Shown here in pieces: positions 15,285 to 23,005 of a DNA stretch of 34,052 nt (position 1 is its first letter; each line of letters starts with the position of its first letter). The translations under genes were made by a program, and so were the position numbers. Under the pieces are notes generated by a model that did no database searches, was not told the DNA's origin, and saw only the letters and a program-made list of their open reading frames with translations. Source of the DNA: Spirochaetales bacterium. Lineage in GTDB: Bacteria > Spirochaetota > Spirochaetia > DSM-27196 > SLST01. The stretch covers positions 1 to 34,052 of the forward strand of contig DAOWMR010000001.1 of NCBI GenBank assembly GCA_030642995.1, given 5' to 3'.

Positions 15285-16124
15285 ATGCGTCGGTTGCCCA
15301 AGGCAATTCTGGTTTTCCTGATAGTCGTCTCGGCTGGAACGGTGACATCACCCGTGTTCTCGCAGGATGCAGCGGCTGATGCTCGCTCCGGCCTGGAGGA
15401 CGCACTAACGACTCTCATTCCCGAGTTGACCGAAACCGAGCTCGAGATGTTGATCTCTGAAGGCGAGATCACAAACATGTACGAGGCGCCGGCTGTCCCT
15501 CGGCTGGTACCTGCATTCGCAGATGCGGTGGCTGCAGATCTGGCAGCACTCAATCCCAGTCTCGGAGTCGAACTCATCGTGCTCCATGGGAAACCCGGTG
15601 CGGCCTCATTTCCTCAGGAACGACTATTCACCGTCCTTCAATCCATCAGCACCATGACCGGTATCGAATACTACTCGGCGAGCCGGGGCTACATGAGGAC
15701 CCTGTTCTATGAGTCCTCCATCATCGACAATCCGGATGACCGCAATCGGCTTCCTGACCCGGTGTGGCAGGTCACTCCTGAACATGATCAGCTCTACATC
15801 TACCAGAGAGACTCAAGTTTCGGAAAGAACATCCTCCAGCTGGACTACCGGGCAGACGGAGACGCGATTCTCCTGACAATGCGCAATCTCACTCGAATGC
15901 TCTACCGGGGCATTGTTCCTGCCGTGGGCCCTGAGCAGTTGATTCTGCACATTGTCGTCATGCCGGTCGGTGACTACCTGCTCTTCTACGGCAGCAGCGG
16001 AGCAGACCCGGTCGGCCTCTTCGGAATGGAAGAACGCGCCGGAATGAGCTTCCATAACCGGATCGTCGCCCTTCGCGACTGGTTTCTCGACCAGCTCGAG
16101 ATGCAACCCATCGGAGCCCGATAG
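15285..16124 (+). CDS. Exported protein of unknown function (spirochaete-type family)
   Basis: 279 residues. I start at ATG 15285, which gives a clean Sec signal peptide (MRRLPKAILVFLIVVSAGTV, likely cleaved near FSQDAA). The longer open frame upstream is antisense to murG and not credible. The mature part shows no enzyme motif. Notable segments are an acidic helical N-terminus (LEDALTTLIPELTETELEML), a middle block MTGIEYYSASRGYMRTLFYE, and a beta-rich C-terminus. The YYSASR/MRTLF block reminds me of an uncharacterised Treponema family (possibly DUF6675), but that is recollection, not a search. Probably periplasmic. Divergent from murG and 98 bases upstream of pstS. Confidence 0.8.
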   Translation: MRRLPKAILVFLIVVSAGTVTSPVFSQDAAADARSGLEDALTTLIPELTETELEMLISEGEITNMYEAPAVPRLVPAFADAVAADLAALNPSLGVELIVLHGKPGAASFPQERLFTVLQSISTMTGIEYYSASRGYMRTLFYESSIIDNPDDRNRLPDPVWQVTPEHDQLYIYQRDSSFGKNILQLDYRADGDAILLTMRNLTRMLYRGIVPAVGPEQLILHIVVMPVGDYLLFYGSSGADPVGLFGMEERAGMSFHNRIVALRDWFLDQLEMQPIGAR

Positions 16125-16131
16125 TCCATCT

Positions 16132-16171
16132 CCTCATCGAATTCTGACACGATTCTCACATACGTCTCACC
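16132..16171 (+). promoter_or_regulatory. Pho box: tandem 7-bp repeats with 11-bp period upstream of pstS
   Basis: TCTGACA (16143-16149), TCTCACA (16154-16160) and TCTCACC (16165-16171) are spaced exactly 11 bases, that is 7-bp repeats with 4-bp spacers. A weaker fourth copy, CCTCATC, stands at 16132-16138 in register. This is the architecture bound by PhoB-type regulators. GATCAT (16181-16186), ten bases on, could be the -10 box, as in PhoB-activated promoters that lack a -35. Confidence 0.72.
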
Positions 16172-16222
16172 GTGCCTCCCGATCATCTGGCCAACGTACA
16201 ACTACGTACCGAGGGAGGAACG

Positions 16223-17227
16223 ATGAACAAAGTAGTACTTCTACTGATGATGAGCTTGGTAACCATTGGTTTTGTCGTGGCCGGGGCAGCAGGCGAGGCT
16301 GAGCAGGTCGACGAAACAGGCTTGGCATGGATTCTTGACGAGAGCGATGACGACATCCTGCCGGGCATAAATCCGCTTGAGGTGTCCGGAGACATCATCG
16401 TTGCCGGCAGTTCCACGGTCTTTCCAATGGCAGAAGAGGTTATCGCGCGCTGGTACGACGAGGGATACTCCAATCAGTACTCGACCACGTACACCTCAAT
16501 CGGCTCAGGTGCCGGTTTCGAGCGGTTTGGCAACGGCGAGAGTGATATCTCGGGCGCCAGCAGACCGATCAAGGACTCTGAAGCGGAGAAGGCGCGCAGC
16601 ATCGGCCTTGAACCGCTCGAGTTCACCGTTGCGACCGACGCGGTCGCAGTGGTTGTCAACCCGGAGAACACGTGGGCTACGGAAATGACCATCGGGGAAC
16701 TCGCTTTGGCCTTCTCCGTTGCGGAGACGTGGGCGGAAGTCCGCGCCGGCTGGCCGCAAGTTGAGATTATCCGTTACAGTCCCGGCACCGACAGCGGGAC
16801 GTTCGACTACTTCGTTGAAGAAGTGTTTGACAAAGACGAAGAGCCAATCCTGACGGCCCCCAGGGTTCAGTTCTCAGAGGACGACAACGTGCTCGTGCAG
16901 GGCGTTGAAGGAGACAAGGGAGCGATCGGCTATTTCGGGTTTGCTTACTACGTTGAAGAGAGTGATCGTCTGAGCGGCGTCGCCGTCGAAGGGGTCACCC
17001 CGAACGCCCGGACTGTCGACGCCGGCGAGTACCCGCTCGCGCGTCCGTTGTTTCTCTACAGCGATAGCGGAATCATGCGGAGCAAGCCACAGGTTGCCGC
17101 GTTCATCGCCTTTTTCCTCACCTACGCGGAAGAAGAGGCGGCTGATGTCGGCTACTTCCCGGCAGCACCCGAAAGAATCAGGGCGGCCAAAGAGCAGTGG
17201 CTCGAGGTCATGGACGGTCTCTACTAG
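16223..17227 (+). CDS. pstS: Phosphate ABC transporter, periplasmic phosphate-binding protein
   Basis: A 334-residue PstS/SphX-type binding protein. The start ATG 16223 follows GAGGGAGGAACG and gives a signal peptide (MNKVVLLLMMSLVTIGFVVA) followed by GAAGEAEQ. There is no lipobox cysteine, so the protein should be released to the periplasm rather than lipid-anchored. Phosphate-site motifs: VAGSSTVFPMAEEV, SGAGFERFGNGESDISGASRPI and the SPGTDSGTFDYFVE loop. YFGFAYY lies in the C-terminal lobe. First gene of the complete pst-pho operon, directly behind the Pho boxes. It is followed by a strong stem-loop before pstC, which would favour higher PstS levels. Confidence 0.96.
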   Translation: MNKVVLLLMMSLVTIGFVVAGAAGEAEQVDETGLAWILDESDDDILPGINPLEVSGDIIVAGSSTVFPMAEEVIARWYDEGYSNQYSTTYTSIGSGAGFERFGNGESDISGASRPIKDSEAEKARSIGLEPLEFTVATDAVAVVVNPENTWATEMTIGELALAFSVAETWAEVRAGWPQVEIIRYSPGTDSGTFDYFVEEVFDKDEEPILTAPRVQFSEDDNVLVQGVEGDKGAIGYFGFAYYVEESDRLSGVAVEGVTPNARTVDAGEYPLARPLFLYSDSGIMRSKPQVAAFIAFFLTYAEEEAADVGYFPAAPERIRAAKEQWLEVMDGLY

Positions 17228-17255
17228 ACCGGCACACATCAATCTCTGTTACCGG

Positions 17256-17284
17256 CACGAGAAGCGGCGTTGCCGCTTCTCGTG
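17256..17284 (+). other. Perfect 13-bp intercistronic stem-loop between pstS and pstC
   Basis: CACGAGAAGCGGC (17256-17268), loop GTT, GCCGCTTCTCGTG (17272-17284). There is no U run after it, and pstC starts 13 bases later, so it looks like a transcript-stabilising or attenuating element rather than a full terminator. It could also shield the weak pstC ribosome binding site. Confidence 0.8.
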
Positions 17285-17297
17285 TTGTGAGAAGTGA

Positions 17298-18212
17298 ATG
17301 AGCACACAAGACGTTGATTTCGCGCACAAGCGCAAGCCGCACGAGGAGATCATTCGGATTCTTCTGTTCGGGTTTGCCGCGGTTTCCATCCTGACCACGG
17401 TGGGGATCGTCATAATCCTGGGATGGCAATCCTGGCTCTTCCTCGGAGATCCCCGCGTAACACTGCGGGAACTATTTGGAACGACCCGGTGGCAGCCGCG
17501 AATTGAGCAATTCGGGGTGTGGCCGCTGCTCACATCCACTTTGATGACAAGCACAATTGCGATGCTCGTCGCCGGGCCTCTTGGACTGTTCGTTGCGATC
17601 TACCTGAGCGAATATGCATCACAACGAGTTCGCTCGTTTCTCAAGCCGATTCTGGAAGTCCTGGCCGGGATCCCGACCGTGGTATACGGCTACTTCGCAC
17701 TGACATTCATGACTCCGCTCCTTCGAGCGATACTCGGAAGCGATCTTGTCGAGATCTACAACACCGCATCGGCAGGAATTGTCATGGGTATTCTGATCCT
17801 CCCAATGGTATCTTCGCTTGCGGAAGATGCGCTCAGCGGGGTCCCAAGTTCGCTCCGCCACGCGGCGTTTGGTCTCGGCGCCACCAAGATGGAGACTGCG
17901 ATGCGAGTCACGGTCCCGGCCGCCATCTCCGGGCTGGCTGCGGCATTCATCTTGGGTCTTTCTCGCGCGGTAGGCGAGACAATGATTGTGGCTCTCGCGG
18001 CAGGCGCCGGGCCGAATTTCACATTCAATCCATTCAAGGCCGCCGAAACCATCACCGGCCATATTGTCCGTATCAGCGGTGGGGACATCGCCTACGATAC
18101 GATTGACTACAACAGTATTTTTGCGCTTGGGTTGCTGCTCTTCTTCATCACCCTGACTCTGAACGTGATCAGCCAGCGCATCGTGACGAAGTTCCGAGAG
18201 GTGTACGAATGA
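17298..18212 (+). CDS. pstC: Phosphate ABC transporter permease PstC
   Basis: 304 residues with six predicted membrane helices. It carries the binding-protein-dependent permease signature in the cytoplasmic coupling loop (ALSGVPSSLRHAAFGLGATKMETAMRV) and the PstC-typical ILEVLAGIPTVVYGYFAL and GLSRAVGETMIVALAAG. It pairs with PstA to form the inner-membrane channel driven by PstB. The stop overlaps the pstA start (ATGA), showing translational coupling. The ATG has only a weak purine-rich ribosome binding site and sits just after the intercistronic stem-loop. Confidence 0.96.
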   Translation: MSTQDVDFAHKRKPHEEIIRILLFGFAAVSILTTVGIVIILGWQSWLFLGDPRVTLRELFGTTRWQPRIEQFGVWPLLTSTLMTSTIAMLVAGPLGLFVAIYLSEYASQRVRSFLKPILEVLAGIPTVVYGYFALTFMTPLLRAILGSDLVEIYNTASAGIVMGILILPMVSSLAEDALSGVPSSLRHAAFGLGATKMETAMRVTVPAAISGLAAAFILGLSRAVGETMIVALAAGAGPNFTFNPFKAAETITGHIVRISGGDIAYDTIDYNSIFALGLLLFFITLTLNVISQRIVTKFREVYE

Positions 18213-19495
18213 GTTTGCTTCCTATCACTCAGGGTGCGGAGGCCACCGAGGAGTTCGGCGGCGTGGATGCCACGCGAAGGAACATCAGCCGACGCCGGCG
18301 GATAAGTGTGGTCTGGAAGATGACGTTCTATCTGGCAACAGCCATTGCCGTTTCCGCGTTGGTCGTTCTCCTGCTGACTATCATCAATGGCGCGTTTGGC
18401 TTCGTTGCCGTAAAGAACTCGATTGACCCGGTGTTGTTGACCGGGCCCGATCGTTCAATGAACGACCTGAGCGATGCTGAACTCATCACGATTATCGAAG
18501 AGAATCTCTCGTCGGGACTTGTTCGCAGATACAACTCAGAGAAGCCTTTGACGGACCGCAACTCGGCAGATCTGGTTGCCATCGTTCGGGAACGCGTCGT
18601 GGCGCCCGAGATCATTGAGAGCTGGAATCTCGCGGCATCTCTCTTCCAGCCCGGCGTGATCCAAAAGTACGTTGATCAGGAAGCGCCTTCCGGAACGACA
18701 CTGGAATTTCGGGTGTGGCTCACCCCCCAATTCCTGGTCCGTCCGCAGAGTCCCGACGCACAGTTTGCCGGCGTACGCACGGCGGTTCTCGGATCAATCT
18801 GGCTGATTCTCATCACGGCCGTCGTCGCGTTTCCGCTGGGTGTGGGCGCTGCGATCTATCTCGAGGAATACGCCGAGGACAACTGGATCAATCGGATTAT
18901 CCAGGTCAATATCTCCAACCTCGCCGGCGTCCCGTCGATCATCTACGGCCTGTTGGGTCTGGCGGTGTTCGTCAGGTTCTTCGGCCCCGTCACGAGCGGA
19001 GCCTTCATCGGCGTAACGACAACGACGGACGCTACCGGCAGAACCGTTCTGTCCGCCGGACTCACGCTCGCGTTACTCGTTCTGCCAATCATCATTATCA
19101 GCGCCCAGGAGGCCATACGGGCAGTTCCGCAATCCATGAGGGACTCTTCATACGGGCTCGGCGCCACCAAGTGGCAGACAATCCGGCACCACGTGCTTCC
19201 CAACTCTCTCGACCGCATTCTTACCGGTACGATCCTGGCGGTATCGCGAGCGGTTGGAGAAACAGCGCCCATCATGCTTGTCGGCGCATCCACAGTGATC
19301 CTTACCGATCCAAAGGGCCTCTTTTCTCAGTTCACCGCCTTGCCGATCCAGATCTGGCAGTGGACCGCACGACCTCAGACCGAATTCCGGAACGTTGCCG
19401 CGGCAGCGATCCTGGTGCTGCTGGTACTGCTTCTCTCCATGAATGCATTCGCCATTGTATCGCGAGACCGAATTCGAAAGAGGAGACTGCTCTGA
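18209..19495 (+). CDS. pstA: Phosphate ABC transporter permease PstA with long N-terminal periplasmic insertion
   Basis: 428 residues, well over the roughly 290 of E. coli PstA. Helix one (about 33-58) is followed by ~130 residues of soluble sequence. The usual permease core then starts near residue 190 with ISNLAGVPSIIYGLLGLAV, EAIRAVPQSMRDSSYGLGATKWQTIRH (coupling loop) and VSRAVGETAPIML. The extra domain is in the position of the DUF3333 N-terminal region known in many PstA proteins; I infer that identity from position. It starts inside the pstC stop codon and ends two bases before pstB's GTG. Confidence 0.95.
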   Translation: MSLLPITQGAEATEEFGGVDATRRNISRRRRISVVWKMTFYLATAIAVSALVVLLLTIINGAFGFVAVKNSIDPVLLTGPDRSMNDLSDAELITIIEENLSSGLVRRYNSEKPLTDRNSADLVAIVRERVVAPEIIESWNLAASLFQPGVIQKYVDQEAPSGTTLEFRVWLTPQFLVRPQSPDAQFAGVRTAVLGSIWLILITAVVAFPLGVGAAIYLEEYAEDNWINRIIQVNISNLAGVPSIIYGLLGLAVFVRFFGPVTSGAFIGVTTTTDATGRTVLSAGLTLALLVLPIIIISAQEAIRAVPQSMRDSSYGLGATKWQTIRHHVLPNSLDRILTGTILAVSRAVGETAPIMLVGASTVILTDPKGLFSQFTALPIQIWQWTARPQTEFRNVAAAAILVLLVLLLSMNAFAIVSRDRIRKRRLL

Positions 19496-19496
19496 C

Positions 19497-20279
19497 GTGA
19501 GTAACGAACCGACATCCACTCCGATCATCGAGATCCGCAACCTCAGTTTCTGCTACGGCGACTTCCAGGCCCTTGAGAATGTGAATATGAGCTTCGTGAA
19601 GAATGAGGTCACTGCGTTGATCGGCCCCTCCGGTTGCGGCAAGAGTACCGTATTGCGCACAATTGACAGAATGAACGAACTCATCCCGGAGACACGCACG
19701 GAGGGTGAGGTCCTGTTCCACGGCAAGAACATCTACGACGACGACGTGGACCCGGTGGAAATTCGGCGTCGGATCGGCATTGTGTTTCAGAAACCAAATC
19801 CGTTTCCCAAATCGATCCACGATAATATCACCTGGGGCGCCCGGATAAACGGATATCGGGGTGACATGGACGAATTGGTAGAGATCTCGCTCAAACGAAC
19901 CGCGTTGTGGGACGAAGTCAAGGACAAGCTCAAACAGAACGCACTCAGGCTCTCGGGCGGGCAGCAGCAACGACTCTGCATTGCCCGCACGCTCGCCGTG
20001 CAACCGGAGATCATTCTGATGGACGAGCCCGCGTCGGCCCTGGATCCGATATCAACGTCGAAGATAGAAGATCTCATCTACGAACTGAAGCAGCGTTACA
20101 CGATTATCATCGTCACGCACAACATGCAGCAGGCCGGACGTGTTTCGGACAAGACCGCCTTTTTCATGGTCAATGATGCGCGATCGGGGTACCTGGTAGA
20201 GTGGGGGTCCACAGAGGAGATCTTCTTCAGCCCCAGAGATCCCAAGACAGAGGCATACATATCGGGTAGATTCGGGTAG
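19497..20279 (+). CDS. pstB: Phosphate ABC transporter ATP-binding protein
   Basis: 260 residues from GTG 19497 (MSNEPTSTPIIEIRNLSFCYG), which follows AGAGGAG and lies directly after the pstA stop. The upstream open frame is pstA read out of frame. ATPase motifs: Walker A GPSGCGKST (43-51), Q-loop IVFQKPNPFPKS (PstB-specific), signature LRLSGGQQQRLCIARTLA, Walker B LMDEPASALDP, and the switch histidine in IIVTHNMQQA. It hydrolyses ATP to drive phosphate import and, with PhoU, relays transporter status to PhoR. Confidence 0.97.
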   Translation: MSNEPTSTPIIEIRNLSFCYGDFQALENVNMSFVKNEVTALIGPSGCGKSTVLRTIDRMNELIPETRTEGEVLFHGKNIYDDDVDPVEIRRRIGIVFQKPNPFPKSIHDNITWGARINGYRGDMDELVEISLKRTALWDEVKDKLKQNALRLSGGQQQRLCIARTLAVQPEIILMDEPASALDPISTSKIEDLIYELKQRYTIIIVTHNMQQAGRVSDKTAFFMVNDARSGYLVEWGSTEEIFFSPRDPKTEAYISGRFG

Positions 20280-20294
20280 GAGACGGGAAACGCT

Positions 20295-20954
20295 ATGAAA
20301 CCACGAATGCACTTGAACGACGACCTCACCGAGCTTTACGACCGAATACTGCGGATCGGATCTCTCGTCGAAGACGCGTTGCGAAAGTCGGTTGTGGCCC
20401 TGTCCACCGACGACGAGGAACTGGCACGCGAGGTAGTCATCGGCGACCTCGAAATCGATCGGCTTCGCAACGATCTCGAGGACTTTGCAACGAAAGTCAT
20501 CGCCCTCGAACAGCCCGTCGCTACTGATCTCCGAGAACTGATCACCTCCACCAAGATCGCGGGAGAGCTTGAACGCATCGGTGACCATGCCCGGCACATT
20601 GCACGGCTCGTCAACAAACTGCCCCAGCCGGTCATGAATATCGCGCTACCCACCATAGAGCGGATGTCCGTAATAGGTATCGGAATGGTCCACGACTCCC
20701 TGACGGCCTTCGTGGAAGAGGACGAACTGAAGGCGCGGGAGGTGGCAAAACAGGACGACAAGATGGACGAGGAGCATCGTGCACTCTATCGGCAACTGGT
20801 TGACTTGATGCGGGATCATCCGGAGTGGATCGCACATGGGGTTGATCTTCTGTTCCTGAACCGCTTTCTTGAGCGGCTCGGAGATCACGTGACGAACATG
20901 TGCGAGTGTGTAATCTTTGGGAAATCGGGCGAACACGTTGAGCTCAACAAGTAG
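20295..20954 (+). CDS. phoU: Phosphate transport regulator PhoU
   Basis: 219 residues, all-helical, of standard PhoU length with the two internally repeated three-helix halves. First half: LIRIGSLVEDALRKSV-like region to DLRELITSTKIAGELERIGDHARHIA. Second half: MDEEHRALYRQLVDLMRDHPE to FLNRFLERLGDHVTNMCECVIF. The paired ERIGDHA and ERLGDHVTN motifs are the metal-binding and PhoR/PstB-contact signatures. It is a negative regulator of the Pho response under phosphate plenty. It lies 15 bases after pstB and 7 bases before phoB. Confidence 0.96.
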   Translation: MKPRMHLNDDLTELYDRILRIGSLVEDALRKSVVALSTDDEELAREVVIGDLEIDRLRNDLEDFATKVIALEQPVATDLRELITSTKIAGELERIGDHARHIARLVNKLPQPVMNIALPTIERMSVIGIGMVHDSLTAFVEEDELKAREVAKQDDKMDEEHRALYRQLVDLMRDHPEWIAHGVDLLFLNRFLERLGDHVTNMCECVIFGKSGEHVELNK

Positions 20955-20961
20955 GAGCATA

Positions 20962-21654
20962 ATGGCGAAAGAAAAGATCCTCATTGTCGATGACGAGCGG
21001 GATATTCTCGAGTTGATCACCTACAACCTGGAGCGTGAGGGCTACCGGGTAGAGAGCGTGACGAGCGGTGAGGAGGCCCTGATTCGCGCGATGAAATTCT
21101 TGCCGGACCTCATTGTGCTGGATCTCATGCTCCCCGGGCTGGACGGGATAGAAGTCTGCAGGCGGCTCAAGCGAAACGATGACACAAAACAGATTCCCGT
21201 CCTCATGTTGACGGCCAAATCCGAGGACTCCGATATCGTGACCGGCCTTGAAATCGGAGCAGACGACTATGTGACCAAGCCGTTCAGTCCCAAGGTGTTG
21301 ATTGCGCGGATCCGAACGGCTCTCCGGCGAAGCTCGGAGGATGGGGGCGAACCTGTCGATGCTCAACTTGCGGTTCACGACATAGTCATTGATCTCTCGC
21401 GCCACGAAGTGCTCGTTGGCGGCCGGCACGTAACCCTCAGTGCCACCGAGTTCGCAATTCTGGAGTTTCTCGCCCGACATCCGGGCTGGGTATTCTCTCG
21501 AAGCCGCATAATTGACGGCGTGAAGGGCAAGGACTACCCGGTCACCGAACGGTCGGTAGACGTCCAGATTCTGGGATTGCGGAAGAAGCTCGGCACACGG
21601 AGCAGGTACATAGAAACTGTTCGAGGTGTCGGATACCGACTACGGGCCGAGTAA
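20962..21654 (+). CDS. phoB: Phosphate regulon response regulator PhoB (OmpR family)
   Basis: 230 residues from ATG 20962, which follows TAGGAG. Receiver domain: D10-D11, phosphoacceptor D54 in VLDLMLPG, and TKPF near 103-106. The C-terminal winged-helix DNA-binding domain (about 130-230) has TLSATEFAILEFLARHPGWV, SRIIDGVKG, the recognition helix ERSVDVQILGLRKKLG, and the hairpin YIETVRGVGYRL. Its likely target is visible in the same window: the 11-bp-period repeats before pstS. Co-transcribed between phoU and phoR. Confidence 0.96.
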   Translation: MAKEKILIVDDERDILELITYNLEREGYRVESVTSGEEALIRAMKFLPDLIVLDLMLPGLDGIEVCRRLKRNDDTKQIPVLMLTAKSEDSDIVTGLEIGADDYVTKPFSPKVLIARIRTALRRSSEDGGEPVDAQLAVHDIVIDLSRHEVLVGGRHVTLSATEFAILEFLARHPGWVFSRSRIIDGVKGKDYPVTERSVDVQILGLRKKLGTRSRYIETVRGVGYRLRAE

Positions 21655-21655
21655 C

Positions 21656-22999
21656 ATGCGCAAAACTCTCATCGGCAGATCTCTCCTTGGTTGCATCGCA
21701 GTGTTCGCGAGCGCGCTCGCGCTCATGATACTCGTAGCCACCATCGCGATGCGTGCGGCGCCTTCTCCGGACGACCGTCTCCGCGCGGTCGTTCTGATGA
21801 TCGCAGTAGCTGGTGTCGCGCTTATTGCCTGCGTTGGATTCGTCCTGCGGCGATACGGCAGGCTTGTGAACGAACCAGTTGAGCTGATCAGGCCGGCGCC
21901 CGAACTCCACGGAGAACTCGCAACGACAAATACCCAGAGAAACCAGTTGGAAACGGTCCTTTCGAGCATGGTGGAAGGGGTCATTGTCCTCGACGGCACA
22001 CGCCGAATCGTGAGCATAAACGAAGCGGCTGCGGATCTCCTTGGCGTCTCACCTGATGAAGGCTCAGGGAAGTCGCTGCTGCAGTACGTCCGAAACGCTG
22101 AATTCGATGAGTTGGCTGAAGCTGCGGCCACAAACCGCGGGCCTGTGGAACGGACAATCACCCTGTACAGGGAACAGACTATCTACCTGCAGGTTCATGC
22201 GACACGGATACATCCGGACTCGGAGAGCCTTCCGGGGGGAATTCTTCTTGTCATGAACAATATATCGAGGATCAAACAGCTCGAGATGGTTCGCACAGAC
22301 TTCGTTGCAAATGTGAGCCACGAACTGAAAACACCGGTTACGTCCATAAAGGGTTTCGTGGAGACCCTTCTCGATGATCCATTCATCAGCCCGGAGCAAT
22401 CCGAACGTTTCCTCAACATCGTCCTGAAACACACGAATCGGTTGAACAATATACTTGAGGATCTGCTGAGCCTGTCACGCCTGGAGCAACCGGATCAGGA
22501 GATAGAGTTCTCACGGTGCTCGAGCGAAGAAATCATCGATACTGCCCTTGAAATCTGCAAGTCCAAAGCGACGGCCAAGGAAATGGAGATTAGTCGAAAA
22601 TTCCGCGGGCCGACGACAATCCGGGCGAATCCGAGCCTGCTCGAACAGGCGGTCCTGAACCTTGTCGACAACGCCATCAAGTACTCGAACAACGGCAGCG
22701 AGGTAGCAATAACGGTGACCAACGGATCCGGAGTTTTGTTGATTTCGGTGGAAGACCATGGACAGGGCATTCGGAACCAGAATCTTCCGCGGGTTTTTGA
22801 ACGATTCTACCGCACCGACAAGGCGCGGAGCAGGGAACTCGGTGGAACCGGTCTTGGGCTGGCGATCGTGAAGCATATTGCGCGGTTGCACCGTGGCGAC
22901 GTCAGCGTGGAAAGCACGCTCGGACAGGGCAGCACCTTCACGATCTCATTGCCGCAGGCGAATCTGGAAGAGGATCACGCCGGCGACAACCCCGGATGA
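21656..22999 (+). CDS. phoR: Phosphate regulon sensor histidine kinase PhoR
   Basis: 447 residues starting at ATG 21656, one base after the phoB stop. Two N-terminal membrane helices (about 6-32 and 43-66) enclose a very short external loop, as in PhoR proteins that sense the transporter rather than phosphate directly. A PAS domain (about 100-205) is followed by HisKA with H222 in VSHELKTPVTSIKGF. The HATPase domain has NLVDNAIKYSN, VEDHGQGI and GGTGLGLAIVKHI. It phosphorylates PhoB under phosphate limitation. No clear ribosome binding site; translation is probably coupled to phoB. It ends 6 bases from the convergent neighbour. Confidence 0.94.
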   Translation: MRKTLIGRSLLGCIAVFASALALMILVATIAMRAAPSPDDRLRAVVLMIAVAGVALIACVGFVLRRYGRLVNEPVELIRPAPELHGELATTNTQRNQLETVLSSMVEGVIVLDGTRRIVSINEAAADLLGVSPDEGSGKSLLQYVRNAEFDELAEAAATNRGPVERTITLYREQTIYLQVHATRIHPDSESLPGGILLVMNNISRIKQLEMVRTDFVANVSHELKTPVTSIKGFVETLLDDPFISPEQSERFLNIVLKHTNRLNNILEDLLSLSRLEQPDQEIEFSRCSSEEIIDTALEICKSKATAKEMEISRKFRGPTTIRANPSLLEQAVLNLVDNAIKYSNNGSEVAITVTNGSGVLLISVEDHGQGIRNQNLPRVFERFYRTDKARSRELGGTGLGLAIVKHIARLHRGDVSVESTLGQGSTFTISLPQANLEEDHAGDNPG

Positions 23000-23005
23000 C
23001 TCCGT

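Noticed and set aside
16194..16210. Direct repeat ACGTAC spaced by 10 bases, as a further Pho box
   Set aside because: Different sequence and not in the 11-bp register of the TCTSACA repeats; likely chance.
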